Positions 33,442 to 41,775 of a stretch of DNA of 64,000 nucleotides are shown here, piece by piece (the stretch's first letter is position 1; each line of letters opens with the position of its first letter). The position numbers and the translations under genes are program-made. Location: NCBI RefSeq assembly GCF_024494685.1, contig NZ_JANHDM010000006.1, positions 124,001 through 188,000 on the forward strand, written 5' to 3'. The stretch comes from Halorubrum rubrum. GTDB lineage: Archaea; Halobacteriota; Halobacteria; Halobacteriales; Haloferacaceae. The notes beneath the pieces are model-generated. The model did no database searches and had not been told where the DNA came from. It saw only the letters and a list, made by a program, of their open reading frames with translations.

Positions 33442-34566
33442 CGCCTCGACGGGGCGCTCGTTCGCGGCCTTCCAGGCGGGGTACGCGCCGCTCACCAGTC
33501 CGACGCCGACGCCGAACCCGAGCGCGAGAAGCAGGTAGTACCCGTTCGTCGGATCGAGGGCGATCGCGGTGTCGACGGCGGGCGTCGAGACGACGAGGCC
33601 GGCGACGACCGCGACGGTCGCCGCCGTTCCGATGATCGCGCCGAGCGCGCCGATGAGTCCGGCCTCCGCGAGCAGGACGCGGAGGACGTCCCGACGGGTC
33701 ACGCCGACAGCGCGCATCACTCCGATCTCCTGGCGGCGCTCGACCGTGCTCATGAGCATGACGTTGAGGATCGAGACGCCGGCGACGACGAGCGAGATCC
33801 CGCCGAGCCCGAGCAGGAACGTCCCGAGGAGGTCGAAGAACTCGTTGATCTCGTCGACGACGGCCGCCAGCTCGAAGACGTCGACGCGGTCCTCGCGGGC
33901 GTTCACCGATTCCCGAACCGCGTCGGCGGCCGCCCGCGCTTCCGTACCCGACCCCGAGACTATCAAGACCTGGGTGTAGCCGTCGGCCGCGAACGCCGAC
34001 TCCGGGAGGAAGACCGCGTCGTCGGGTGCGACCGGGCTGAACGTCCGGCTCTCCGCCAACACGGCGACCACGCGAGTCTGCGCGCCCGCGACCTCGAGGC
34101 GGTCGCCGACGCCCACGTCGAGGTCCTCGGCGATCCCCGCGCCGACGATCGCGCCGTCGCGGTGACGCTCCGGAAGCGACCCGTCCGCGGCCGAGAACGC
34201 CGCCCCCGGACGTTCGACCCCGTACACCGTCGCGAACTGTTGGTCCGTCGGCCCGGCGACGATGGCGCCGTCGGCGTACAGCGGGACGACGGCCGGCTCG
34301 CCGACCGCACGGCGGATCGCGGCGACGTCGGCCGCCGAGAGCGACTCCACGCCCGCGTCGGCGTTCGGGGAGATGACGACCTGCGTGCCGATGTCGCCGA
34401 TGGCGTCGTCCGCCCCGAGCGCGAGGACGTTCCCGAACACCCCGAGCGTCGCGACGGCGAACACGCCGATGGCGACGCCGAGAACGGCCAGAACCGTTCG
34501 GACCCGATTCCGCCGGAGGTTCCGCGCGGCCATCGCAACCGACTGCCGCCACGCGACGAGGGTCAT
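33430..34566 (-). CDS. ABC transporter permease, MacB/FtsX type
   Basis: A 378-residue permease with the topology of the MacB/LolC/FtsX family: one helix near the N-terminus (RTVLAVLGVAIGVFAVATLG), a large external domain at about 50-245, and three helices at the C-terminus (LLGTFLLGLGGISLVVAGVS, AEAGLIGALGAIIGTAATVA, YLLLALGFGVGVGLVSG). The ending PAWKAANERPVEALRS is a family hallmark. It overlaps the ATPase gene by four bases and forms an operon with it and the CARDB protein gene. These transporters drive efflux or mechanotransmission; the cargo is unknown. The 3' end overlaps the convergent MoCF gene by 12 bases. Confidence 0.92.
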   Translation of the reverse strand: MTLVAWRQSVAMAARNLRRNRVRTVLAVLGVAIGVFAVATLGVFGNVLALGADDAIGDIGTQVVISPNADAGVESLSAADVAAIRRAVGEPAVVPLYADGAIVAGPTDQQFATVYGVERPGAAFSAADGSLPERHRDGAIVGAGIAEDLDVGVGDRLEVAGAQTRVVAVLAESRTFSPVAPDDAVFLPESAFAADGYTQVLIVSGSGTEARAAADAVRESVNAREDRVDVFELAAVVDEINEFFDLLGTFLLGLGGISLVVAGVSILNVMLMSTVERRQEIGVMRAVGVTRRDVLRVLLAEAGLIGALGAIIGTAATVAVVAGLVVSTPAVDTAIALDPTNGYYLLLALGFGVGVGLVSGAYPAWKAANERPVEALRS

Positions 34567-35447
34567 CGTCCCTCCCCACCCCCCTCAGGGCCGTCCGTGC
34601 CCCGCCCGGAGCCGCCGGCCGCGGGACCGGGGTCGCCGCCGGAACCGCCGAACAGGTCCCGAAGCGGTTCCCCGTCTCCGGGGGATCGCTCGCGCTCCGG
34701 CGGTTCGTCGCCTCCGGCCGTGTGGAGGGATCGCCCCGCCGTCCCGGCGTCGTCCGTGGCGTCGCCGGACGCGCTCGCCGCCTCGCCGCCCACGAGGACG
34801 CCGTCGGTGAGTTCGACGACTCGGTCCGCGAACCGCTCGACGAGCGGGTCGTGGGTGACGGCGACCACGGCGACCCCCTCCCGTTTGACTCGCTCGAACT
34901 CCGCGAGGATCGCCTCGCCCGTCTCCGTGTCGAGGTTGCCGGTCGGCTCGTCCGCGAGCAACACCGCCGGCTCGTTTATCAGCGACCGGGCGATCGCGAC
35001 CCGCTGTTTCTGCCCACCTGAGAGCTCGGCCGGCTCGTGGTCGAGGCGGTCGCCGAGCCCGAACCGTTCGAGCAGGCTCGCGGCCCGGTCGCTCGCGTCG
35101 TCCGGGTCGAAGGCGGTCGGCAGGGTGACGTTCTCGACGGCGGTGAGCGTCGGAAGCAGATGGAAGTCCTGGAAGACGAAGCCGATCGAGTCCTTTCTGG
35201 CCGCGGTGCGCTCGGCGACGGAGAGGCTCGTCACGTCCGTCCCGGAGAGGAGCCGCCGCCCACCGGTCGGGTCGTCGAGCAGCCCGAGCACGTTGAGCAG
35301 CGTCGACTTCCCCGATCCGCTCGGGCCGACGACGGCGACGAACTCCCCCGGCTCGACCGCGAAGTCGACGTCGTCGAGCGCGACGACCGGGTCCGAACCC
35401 CCGCCGGGGTATCGCTTTCTCACGCCGCGGAGCTCGACGCTATACAT
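34563..35447 (-). CDS. ABC transporter ATP-binding protein, MacB/LolD type
   Basis: A 294-residue ATPase: Walker A GPSGSGKST, Q-loop FVFQDFHLL, signature LSGGQKQRVAIARSL, Walker B VLLADEPTGNLD, and the switch His in VAVTHDPLV. It is the LolD/MacB-type ATPase that pairs with FtsX-like permeases. A C-terminal extension of about 65 residues (Gly, Glu, Arg-rich) is unusual and of unknown use. The start overlaps the CARDB gene by 8 bases and the end overlaps the permease by 4 bases, so all three are translationally coupled. Confidence 0.94.
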   Translation of the reverse strand: MYSVELRGVRKRYPGGGSDPVVALDDVDFAVEPGEFVAVVGPSGSGKSTLLNVLGLLDDPTGGRRLLSGTDVTSLSVAERTAARKDSIGFVFQDFHLLPTLTAVENVTLPTAFDPDDASDRAASLLERFGLGDRLDHEPAELSGGQKQRVAIARSLINEPAVLLADEPTGNLDTETGEAILAEFERVKREGVAVVAVTHDPLVERFADRVVELTDGVLVGGEAASASGDATDDAGTAGRSLHTAGGDEPPERERSPGDGEPLRDLFGGSGGDPGPAAGGSGRGTDGPEGGGEGR

Positions 35448-36873
35448 CCCGACGATACCGGAGGGCCGCGCCGCCGGCCACGAACCCGAACGCGACGACG
35501 ACAGCGAGCCCCCCGAGGCGGAGGCGATCGCCGCCGATCCCGCCGAGCACGCTCACGGTTCCCCCGGCCGACTCGTCCTCCCCGCCACCGGACGCCTCCG
35601 GCATCTCGAGTTCGACGGTCTCGGCGTACCGGATGCCTCGGTCGGTGTACGCGATCCGAACTGGGACCGTCTCGGCGACCGTCGCGTTCGCGGTCGTCCG
35701 GATCTCCAGGGGGACGAAGTCGTCGGAGGCGACGCTGCCGACGAAGTACCCCTCGCCAGCCGGCGTTGCCTCGACCCCTGGCGCGTCGAGGACGGAAACG
35801 ACGACGCCCGAGAGCTCGGCGTCGCCGGCGTTCCCCACGTTGGCGTCGACGACGACCTCGCCGCCGCCGGCTCGCGTCACGTTCGCGCCGGTGAGGACCG
35901 GCCGTCCCTCGTGGGGTGGGTACGAGAGCCGGGCCGTGGCGGTGCGTGAAGCCCCGGTGTCGTCCGGCGGTCCGACGCTCGATCGGAACGTCGCGGTGAA
36001 CGTCACGGTGGCGCGCCGGTCGATCGATCCGAGGTCGACGACGACCCGCCGCTCCTCGCCCGGCGCGACGTCCTCGACGACGAACGGGCCCGCCTCGATC
36101 GACGAGCTCTCCGTGCTCGAGGCGTTCACGCTCACGCGGTCTGCGGCGACGGTTCCGGTGTTCACCACGGTCACGGCCACCGGCGCGTCCATCGTGGCGG
36201 CGGGGTCGGACTCCCCCTCGGCGACGTCGAGGCCGCCACCGCCGCCCAACAGGCCGTCGACGTCGTCCACGCCGCCGACTTGGACGCCCTCGTCGTCGCC
36301 GTCCGTCTCCAGGTCCGCCGGTGAAAGGGCTCGGGCCCGCAGATCGACGACGCTCACCGTCGGTTCGACGTCGACGACCACGTCGCGTTCCACCCGAACC
36401 ACGGGCGGATCGGCCGCCTCGCCGTCGGTCTCCGCTCCGTCGTCCCCGTCGGCTTCGTCCGGGACTGGCTCCGTCGCGACGACCTCGACCGTGAGCCGGT
36501 GCTCGCCCGGCTCCTGGAACCGGGTCCACAGCTCGGTGTCGAGGGCGTCGCCGGGCGACAACGCGCCCGGAGCGGTCGACACGTCCAGGAGGGTCCCGTC
36601 CTCGTCGAGGAGACGCACCTCGCTCACGTTCGCGGCGTCCGGGCTCCCCGCGGAGTTCGCGACGGAGACGTTCAGTCGCGTTCGTTCGACGACGACGGGA
36701 TCGCCGGGCGTCACGCCCACGTCATCGACGGTGATGCGTGCATCCGGCACGGCCGCTCCCCCGCCGACGACCGCGAGCCCGCCCGCGACGACGAGCCCGG
36801 CGAGGCAGGTCACGAGGAGGGCCGGAGTTCGATCAGGTGACAAGGATGTCAGAGGTACGGGCTCGGGAGGCAT
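35440..36873 (-). CDS. Exported CARDB-domain protein of the ABC operon
   Basis: A 477-residue secreted, membrane-tethered protein. It has a signal-like N-terminal helix (ALLVTCLAGLVVAGGLAVVGG, about 17-37), and then three Ig-like CARDB/COG1361 modules (for example NVSVANSAGSPDAANVSEV, VAVTVVNTGTVAADRVSVNA and VVVDANVGNAGDAELSGVVV). A C-terminal membrane helix precedes a short basic tail (LGGLAVVVAFGFVAGGAAL, then RYRRDV). Being first in an operon with a MacB-type ATPase and permease, it likely takes the place of a periplasmic adaptor and presents or receives the cargo outside. The start at 36873 was chosen because it precedes the signal helix. Confidence 0.82.
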   Translation of the reverse strand: MPPEPVPLTSLSPDRTPALLVTCLAGLVVAGGLAVVGGGAAVPDARITVDDVGVTPGDPVVVERTRLNVSVANSAGSPDAANVSEVRLLDEDGTLLDVSTAPGALSPGDALDTELWTRFQEPGEHRLTVEVVATEPVPDEADGDDGAETDGEAADPPVVRVERDVVVDVEPTVSVVDLRARALSPADLETDGDDEGVQVGGVDDVDGLLGGGGGLDVAEGESDPAATMDAPVAVTVVNTGTVAADRVSVNASSTESSSIEAGPFVVEDVAPGEERRVVVDLGSIDRRATVTFTATFRSSVGPPDDTGASRTATARLSYPPHEGRPVLTGANVTRAGGGEVVVDANVGNAGDAELSGVVVSVLDAPGVEATPAGEGYFVGSVASDDFVPLEIRTTANATVAETVPVRIAYTDRGIRYAETVELEMPEASGGGEDESAGGTVSVLGGIGGDRLRLGGLAVVVAFGFVAGGAALRYRRDV

Positions 36874-36980
36874 ATACTCATCGCGGGGCTCGAGCGTACC
36901 GGTTAAGGAGGGTTTTTCAACCGTCCGGCGTAATAAAGGGTAATGAGCGAGCACGTCACCGCGCGAGCGGGTGAGAAGCG
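36874..36980. promoter_or_regulatory. Divergent promoter region CARDB operon / psmA
   Basis: The AT-rich GCGTAATAAAGGGTAATG at about 36928-36945 can act as TATA for either strand. For psmA it would give a start near 36960, about 20 bases before the ATG. For the CARDB operon the reverse reading TTTATTACGC lies about 55 bases before the ATG. Confidence 0.4.
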
Positions 36981-37778
36981 ATGATGGGCGGCAACGACCA
37001 GCAGGCGTACGACCGCGGGACGTCGCTGTTCTCGCCCGACGGGCGCATCTATCAGGTCGAGTACGCCCGCGAGGCGGTCTCGCGCGGCGCACCGAGCCTC
37101 GGCGTCCGGACGGCTGACGGGGTCGTCTTCGTCGCGATGTCGCGGGCGACCTCGACGCTGATGGAGGCCGAGAGCATCGAGAAGCTCCACAAGCTCGACG
37201 ACCACCTCGGCACCGCGAGCGCCGGACACGTCGCCGACGCGCGACAGCTCATCGACCTCGCGCGCCGGCAGTCGCAGGGCAACCGCCTCCGGTACGGCGA
37301 GGCCGTCGGCGTCGAGACGCTGACGAAGTTCGTCACCGACCACATCCAGGAGAACACCCAGCGCGGCGGCACGCGGCCGTACGGCGCGGCGCTGCTCATC
37401 GGCGGCATCGAGAACGGCGAGCCCCGCCTCTTCGCGGCCGACCCCTCGGGGACCCCCAACGAGTGGAAGGCGACCGTCATCGGCGGCGGGAGACAGGAGA
37501 TACAGGGCGTCCTCGAGGAGGAGTGGGAGGAGGACCTCTCGCTCGTCGAGGGCATCGAACTCGGCCTCCGCGCGCTCGCGGCCCACGAGGAGGAGTTCGT
37601 CCCCGGCGACCTCGCGGTCGCGACGGTCACGGAGGCGGACGGGTACCGCACCGTCCCCGAGAGCGAGGTGAGCGAGGCGTTCGAGGCCGCGGGACTCGTC
37701 GCCGGCGACGACGACGCCGACGGAACGGCCGCCGACGATGTCGATGCCGCCGACGATACCGGCGACGACGAGGAGTAA
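36981..37778 (+). CDS. psmA: Proteasome alpha subunit
   Basis: Alpha subunit of the archaeal 20S proteasome, which forms the gating outer rings. The 265-residue product has the conserved N-terminal segment YDRGTSLFSPDGRIYQVEYA, the pore-gating and H0 helix. It also has SRGAPSLGVRTADGVVFVAM and GGTRPYGAALLIGGIENGEP, with the Lys and Gly of the pocket for the C-terminal tails of the regulatory ATPases. A long acidic tail (from about 235) is typical for haloarchaea. The beta subunit is not in the window. Start 36981 or 36984 cannot be separated. Confidence 0.95.
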   Translation: MMGGNDQQAYDRGTSLFSPDGRIYQVEYAREAVSRGAPSLGVRTADGVVFVAMSRATSTLMEAESIEKLHKLDDHLGTASAGHVADARQLIDLARRQSQGNRLRYGEAVGVETLTKFVTDHIQENTQRGGTRPYGAALLIGGIENGEPRLFAADPSGTPNEWKATVIGGGRQEIQGVLEEEWEEDLSLVEGIELGLRALAAHEEEFVPGDLAVATVTEADGYRTVPESEVSEAFEAAGLVAGDDDADGTAADDVDAADDTGDDEE

Positions 37779-37841
37779 CGCGACCCGCGGCGCAGTGCGG
37801 GCCACGGTCACTCTTTTGGTTCGGTCCGTCGAACGACGCGT

Positions 37842-38732
37842 ATGACACGACTCGGCGGACTCCTCGCGTATCCCATGAAATCGCTCGACTGCGTCGCCGT
37901 CGATCGCGCAGAGATCGGTCCGCGCGGCGCGCTCCGGGGCGACCGATCGTACGCGTTCGTCGAGGCCGGCGTCGATCCCGAGGCCGCGTCGGTCGGGAGC
38001 GGCGGCGGGTACGTGAACGGGAAGAGCGAGCCGGCGATCCAGCGCCTGCGGGCGAGCTACGAGCTCGCCGGTCCGGCGGACGCGACGCCGACGGCGGTGA
38101 CGCTGGAGCGGCCGGCACGGGAGGGGGTGAGAGCCGACGAGCGGACGTTCGCGCTGCCGGAGGAGGGGGAGGCGCTGGCGGCGTGGGTCGGCGAGTACCT
38201 CGGGTACGAAGTCGACCTGGTCCGCGATCCGACGAGTGGGTTTCCGGACGACCGTGCGGCCCCCGGTCCGACCGTGATCTCGACGGGGACGCTCGAGACG
38301 GTCGCCTCGTGGTTCGACGGGATCGCGGACGCGACGGAGGCTCGCCGACGGTTCAGACCGAACGTCGTGCTCGGGGGCTGTCCCCCCTTCTTCGAGGATC
38401 GGCTGTTCGACGACCACGGAACGGGGATCCGGTTCTCGATCGGCGGGGCGGACCTCGTCGGCGTCAACCCGTGTCAGCGGTGCGTCGTCCCGTCGCGACA
38501 CCCGGACACCGCGGCCGAGATCGACGGGTTTCGGGAGACGTTCCTCCGGAAGCGTCGGGAGACGCTGCCCGAGTGGACCGAGAGCGACCGGTTCGACCAC
38601 GACTTCCGGCTGATGGTGAACACGGTCGTCCCGGAGGAGTCGTGGGAGTCGGTCGTCGCGGTCGGCGACGCGGTCGAGATCGACGGGCCCGTCGAGGTGG
38701 CGGAGACCGACGACGGGGTCGCGATCGTGTGA
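37842..38732 (+). CDS. MOSC domain-containing protein
   Basis: A 296-residue protein with an N-terminal beta-barrel MOSC_N domain (LAYPMKSLDCVAVDRAEIGP, GALRGDRSYAFVE). The MOSC domain at about 130-280 reads VVLGGCPPFFEDRLFDDHGT, then GVNPCQRCVVPSRHPDT. The conserved Cys in NPCQRCVVPSR is the family's sulfur-handling or molybdenum-binding residue. Relatives include mARC and YcbX, which use molybdenum cofactor to reduce N-hydroxylated compounds, usually with a ferredoxin domain that is not fused here. The start at 37842 is 63 bases after psmA. Confidence 0.87.
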   Translation: MTRLGGLLAYPMKSLDCVAVDRAEIGPRGALRGDRSYAFVEAGVDPEAASVGSGGGYVNGKSEPAIQRLRASYELAGPADATPTAVTLERPAREGVRADERTFALPEEGEALAAWVGEYLGYEVDLVRDPTSGFPDDRAAPGPTVISTGTLETVASWFDGIADATEARRRFRPNVVLGGCPPFFEDRLFDDHGTGIRFSIGGADLVGVNPCQRCVVPSRHPDTAAEIDGFRETFLRKRRETLPEWTESDRFDHDFRLMVNTVVPEESWESVVAVGDAVEIDGPVEVAETDDGVAIV

Positions 38733-38799
38733 GCGGCGGCGTGGCGCTCGTGCGCGCCGCCGACGTCTCGACCGCGTGTGCTGACGCCGCGTCCCGGAC

Positions 38800-39369
38800 T
38801 CAGTCCGGGTCTTCGAGCCCGCGGATCGCCCGGACGAGTTCGTCGAGCGCGCGCTCGACGCTCGCCCGTTTCACCGCGTCGCGGTCGCCCGCGAACTCCG
38901 CGCGGACGCTGCGCGTGAACGACTCGCCGCTCCCCCACGGCGCGGCGTAGGCCACCCCGACGTACACCAAGCCCACCGGCTTCTCCCCCGTTCCGCCGCC
39001 GGGACCGGCGACCCCCGTGGTCGAGACGCCCCACGTCGCGTCGGCGTGGTCACGCGCGCCGGCGGCCATCTCGCGGGCGACCGGGCCGCTGACCGCGCCG
39101 TGCTCGTCCAGCGTCTCGCGGGCGACGCCCAGCTCTTCGCGTTTGGCGTCGTACGCGTAGGTCACGTACCCCCGATCGAAGTAGGCGCTCGACCCCGGCA
39201 CGTCGGTCACCGTCGACCCGACGAGCCCGCCCGTCAGCGACTCGGCGGTCGCGAGCGTCTCCTCCCGATCGGTCAACAGTTCGCCGAGAACTGCCTCCGG
39301 CGACTGGTCTCGCGTCTCCGACGGATCGTCCCGCGGGCGGTCTCGATCCGTCTCCTGATCGTCGGTCAT
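38800..39369 (-). CDS. pncC: CinA C-terminal type nicotinamide-nucleotide amidohydrolase
   Basis: A 189-residue protein homologous to the C-terminal domain of CinA. It has the catalytic Ser and Lys region in ATAESLTGGLVGSTVTDVPG, then FDRGYVTYAYDAKREELGV and GVSTTGVAGPGGGTGEKPVG. Relatives hydrolyse nicotinamide mononucleotide to nicotinate mononucleotide in NAD recycling. The N-terminal 27 residues are a charged, disordered-looking extension. The MoCF half of CinA is encoded separately at 32626-33441. It is divergent from the methyltransferase gene, with 81 bases between the starts. Confidence 0.9.
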   Translation of the reverse strand: MTDDQETDRDRPRDDPSETRDQSPEAVLGELLTDREETLATAESLTGGLVGSTVTDVPGSSAYFDRGYVTYAYDAKREELGVARETLDEHGAVSGPVAREMAAGARDHADATWGVSTTGVAGPGGGTGEKPVGLVYVGVAYAAPWGSGESFTRSVRAEFAGDRDAVKRASVERALDELVRAIRGLEDPD

Positions 39370-39450
39370 GGGTGTGGCTCCGACCGCGCCGTGCTTGAAA
39401 CGTCCGGCACGAGGGGTACCTTCATCTCTCGGGGACGAGTATCCGCGAAC

Positions 39451-40080
39451 GTGACTGACGACGCCGCGCCGACCGACTGGGACGAACGGTTCGCGACCGG
39501 CGAGTACCCTCGAGAGCCGGAACCCTCTCCCGTCTTGTGCTCCTACGAGCCCTCGATCCCCGACGGGCGGGCGCTCGATCTGGCGACGGGGACCGGGCGG
39601 AACGCGCTGTTCCTCGCGGCGGCCGGCTACGACGTCGACGCGCTCGACGCCTCGAGCGAGGGACTCCGGATCGTCCGGGAGCGGGCGGCCGAGCGTGGGC
39701 TCGAGGAGCGGATCGACACGATTCACGCCGACGCCACGGAGTACGACGTTCCGGCGGGTCGGTACGACCTGGTCACGGTGAGCTTCTATCACACGCTCGA
39801 CCGATTCGTCGACCTGTGTGAATCGCTGGTAGAGGGCGGCTACCTCTTCGTCGAGGGGCACCTCCGGTCGGCCGAGGCGTCGCCGTCCGGACCGAGCACC
39901 GACCGCTACCGGTTCGGGGCGAACGAACTCCTGCGGGCGGGTCTCGGGCTCACGGTTCTTCACTACGACGAGGCGACCGAGGAGCGACCCGGCGATCGTC
40001 GGCGAGCGACCGCGCGGCTTCTCGCACGGCGATCGCACGGTCCGCGTCAGTCGTACCCGAACCGACCGGACGGCCAGTGA
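39451..40080 (+). CDS. Class I SAM-dependent methyltransferase
   Basis: A 209-residue Rossmann-fold methyltransferase. Motif I is ALDLATGTGRNALFLAAAGY, the acidic strand-2 end is DALDASSEGL, motif II is IDTIHADATEYDVPAGRYDL and motif IV is VTVSFYHTL. It resembles tellurite-resistance/SAM methyltransferases that act on small molecules; the acceptor is unknown. The start is a GTG at 39451 (VTDDAAPTDWDERF), which begins just before the conserved W-DERF motif; no ATG suits. Its neighbour on the minus strand is pncC. Confidence 0.85.
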   Translation: MTDDAAPTDWDERFATGEYPREPEPSPVLCSYEPSIPDGRALDLATGTGRNALFLAAAGYDVDALDASSEGLRIVRERAAERGLEERIDTIHADATEYDVPAGRYDLVTVSFYHTLDRFVDLCESLVEGGYLFVEGHLRSAEASPSGPSTDRYRFGANELLRAGLGLTVLHYDEATEERPGDRRRATARLLARRSHGPRQSYPNRPDGQ

Positions 40081-40319
40081 ACGCGGGGCGGAAGGGCAGC
40101 GAATGCGAGCCGCACGGGTAGCGAGCGCGGACCGTACCGGTCTGGTGTCCGTGTGCAAGGCGTCCGGTACCGAACTCCCATCAACTAGCGATCATGACTC
40201 TCCGGCGGGACGTCCGCCGCCCGCCAGGTGGGTGAACGTCCTCCATACCTGGGATCGACAGTACGTGTGGAGATGTTGACAGGGATATACTTATCAAAGT
40301 GGACGCTATATGAGTGGAT
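40081..40319. promoter_or_regulatory. Upstream region of the livJ-like gene
   Basis: No gene is seen. A TATA-like GATATACTTATC at about 40284-40295 lies about 25-35 bases before the ATG at 40320, implying an mRNA with little or no leader. Confidence 0.5.
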
Positions 40320-41636
40320 ATGTCATACCACAAGAGACGGCGTGACGTGCTGAAGGGGATCGGCGTTGCCGGCGCGGTCAGCGTCGCCGGCTGTTCGGGC
40401 GGTGGCGGTGGCGACGGAGGCGGGGGCGGCAGCGGGCCGGATCTCCTCACCGTCATCGGCTACCCGGAAAGCGGCATTCAGCTCTTCCGTGACTACTACA
40501 GCGCGTCCGACGGGGCGGAGGAAATCCTCATCCCCGACGGCCTCCAGGACCCCGCGTTACCCGGCCAGGTCGGCAACGACATGAACAACGTCACCGGCAC
40601 CGCGCCGGCGGCGGGCGGGCCGAACCAGGAGGCGTTCGAGAGCCTGTATCAGGACGCCTACGACGAGTCGCCCGGCGTGTTCACCTCGCAGTCGTACGAC
40701 TCGGCCGCCGCGTTGATCCTCGCGAACGTCGCCGCGGGCGAGAACGACGGTACCGCGATCCGCGACCAGCTCCGACGCATCGCGAATCCGGGTGGCACCG
40801 AGTACGGTCCGGAGGGCTTCCTCGACGCGGTCGAGGCGGTCGCGAACGGCGAGGACATCAACTACCAGGGCGCATCGAGCGCGGTCAACTTCGACGAAAA
40901 CGGCGATCCGGCGTCCGCGGCCTACTCCATCTGGGAGTTCGCCGGGCAGGACGCGGACTCCGTGGACGTCGCCGAGACCCAGAACTTCGAGGGGTCGAAC
41001 CCCGACGGCACGGGTCCCTCCGCCGACTCCTCGCCCGGCGGGCTCGGCCGCGAAGTGAGCGTCGGGATCCTGCTTCCCGAGACGGGCGACTTGGCGTCGA
41101 CGGGTCAGCCGATGATCCGTGCCGCCGAACTTCCGGCCCAGCAGGTCAACGACTCCGACCTCGACCTCACCGTGAACGCCCAGTTCGAGGACACCAACAC
41201 CTCCCCCGACCAGGGGGTCAGCGGCGCCGAGTCGCTGATCAGTTCGGGCGTCCCGGCGGTGTGCGGAACCGCCTCCTCCGGCGTGAACGTCCCGGTGTGT
41301 CAGGAGACGCTCATCCCGAACGAGGTCGTCGGCTGTTCGCCGTCCAGCACCGCGCTGTCGGTGACGAACCTCGAGGACGACGACTACATCTTCCGGACCG
41401 CCCCGAGCGACCAGCTCCAGGGACGGGTGATGGCGCAGGTCGCCTCCGAGCGGCTCGAAGCCGAGACCGCCGCGACGCTGTACGTGAACAACGACTACGG
41501 ACAGCAGCTCTCGGAGCGGTTCAGCGAGGTCTTCGAGGACGAGTTCGACGGCGAGGTGTACGACCAGATCAGCTTCAACATCGGTGAGTCCTCGTACTCC
41601 AACGTCATCGAACAGGCGCTCTCGAGCGGGAACTGA
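40320..41636 (+). CDS. livJ: Branched-chain amino-acid ABC transporter binding protein, lobes in permuted order
   Basis: A 438-residue Tat-exported lipoprotein: RRRDVLKG twin-arginine motif, hydrophobic stretch, lipobox SVAGC with Cys25, then a Gly-rich spacer. In family members the mature protein starts with the N-lobe (VSVGILLPETGDLASTG) and continues to the C-lobe (PDLLTVIGYPESG onward to NFEG). Here the order is reversed: the C-lobe occupies about residues 40-225, followed by a linker SNPDGTGPSADSSPG, and the N-lobe occupies about 242-438. The protein stops right after VIEQALSSGN, the place where the C-lobe normally follows. Both lobes look intact. It is convergent with livFGMH. The family call is firm; the permutation should be confirmed against relatives and reads. 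Confidence 0.88.
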   Translation: MSYHKRRRDVLKGIGVAGAVSVAGCSGGGGGDGGGGGSGPDLLTVIGYPESGIQLFRDYYSASDGAEEILIPDGLQDPALPGQVGNDMNNVTGTAPAAGGPNQEAFESLYQDAYDESPGVFTSQSYDSAAALILANVAAGENDGTAIRDQLRRIANPGGTEYGPEGFLDAVEAVANGEDINYQGASSAVNFDENGDPASAAYSIWEFAGQDADSVDVAETQNFEGSNPDGTGPSADSSPGGLGREVSVGILLPETGDLASTGQPMIRAAELPAQQVNDSDLDLTVNAQFEDTNTSPDQGVSGAESLISSGVPAVCGTASSGVNVPVCQETLIPNEVVGCSPSSTALSVTNLEDDDYIFRTAPSDQLQGRVMAQVASERLEAETAATLYVNNDYGQQLSERFSEVFEDEFDGEVYDQISFNIGESSYSNVIEQALSSGN

Positions 41637-41669
41637 TCGTCCGGACCGCCGGCTCTCGCCGGCGCCGCG

Positions 41670-41681
41670 TTTTGGGTTTTT
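41670..41681 (+). terminator. T-rich terminator between livJ and livF
   Basis: TTTTGGGTTTTT directly follows a GC-rich stretch with GCCGGC repeats, 34 bases after the livJ stop. Two T-runs in this position are typical of archaeal termination. The remainder of the region to livF shows no gene. Confidence 0.5.
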
Positions 41682-41775
41682 GACGGCTCCGACGACCGAC
41701 GTGAGCGGCGGCTCCAGCGGGTCGATCTCGGACCGGAGAAGCGTCAATACGACCCGACCGACCGGCTCAGGGGAG

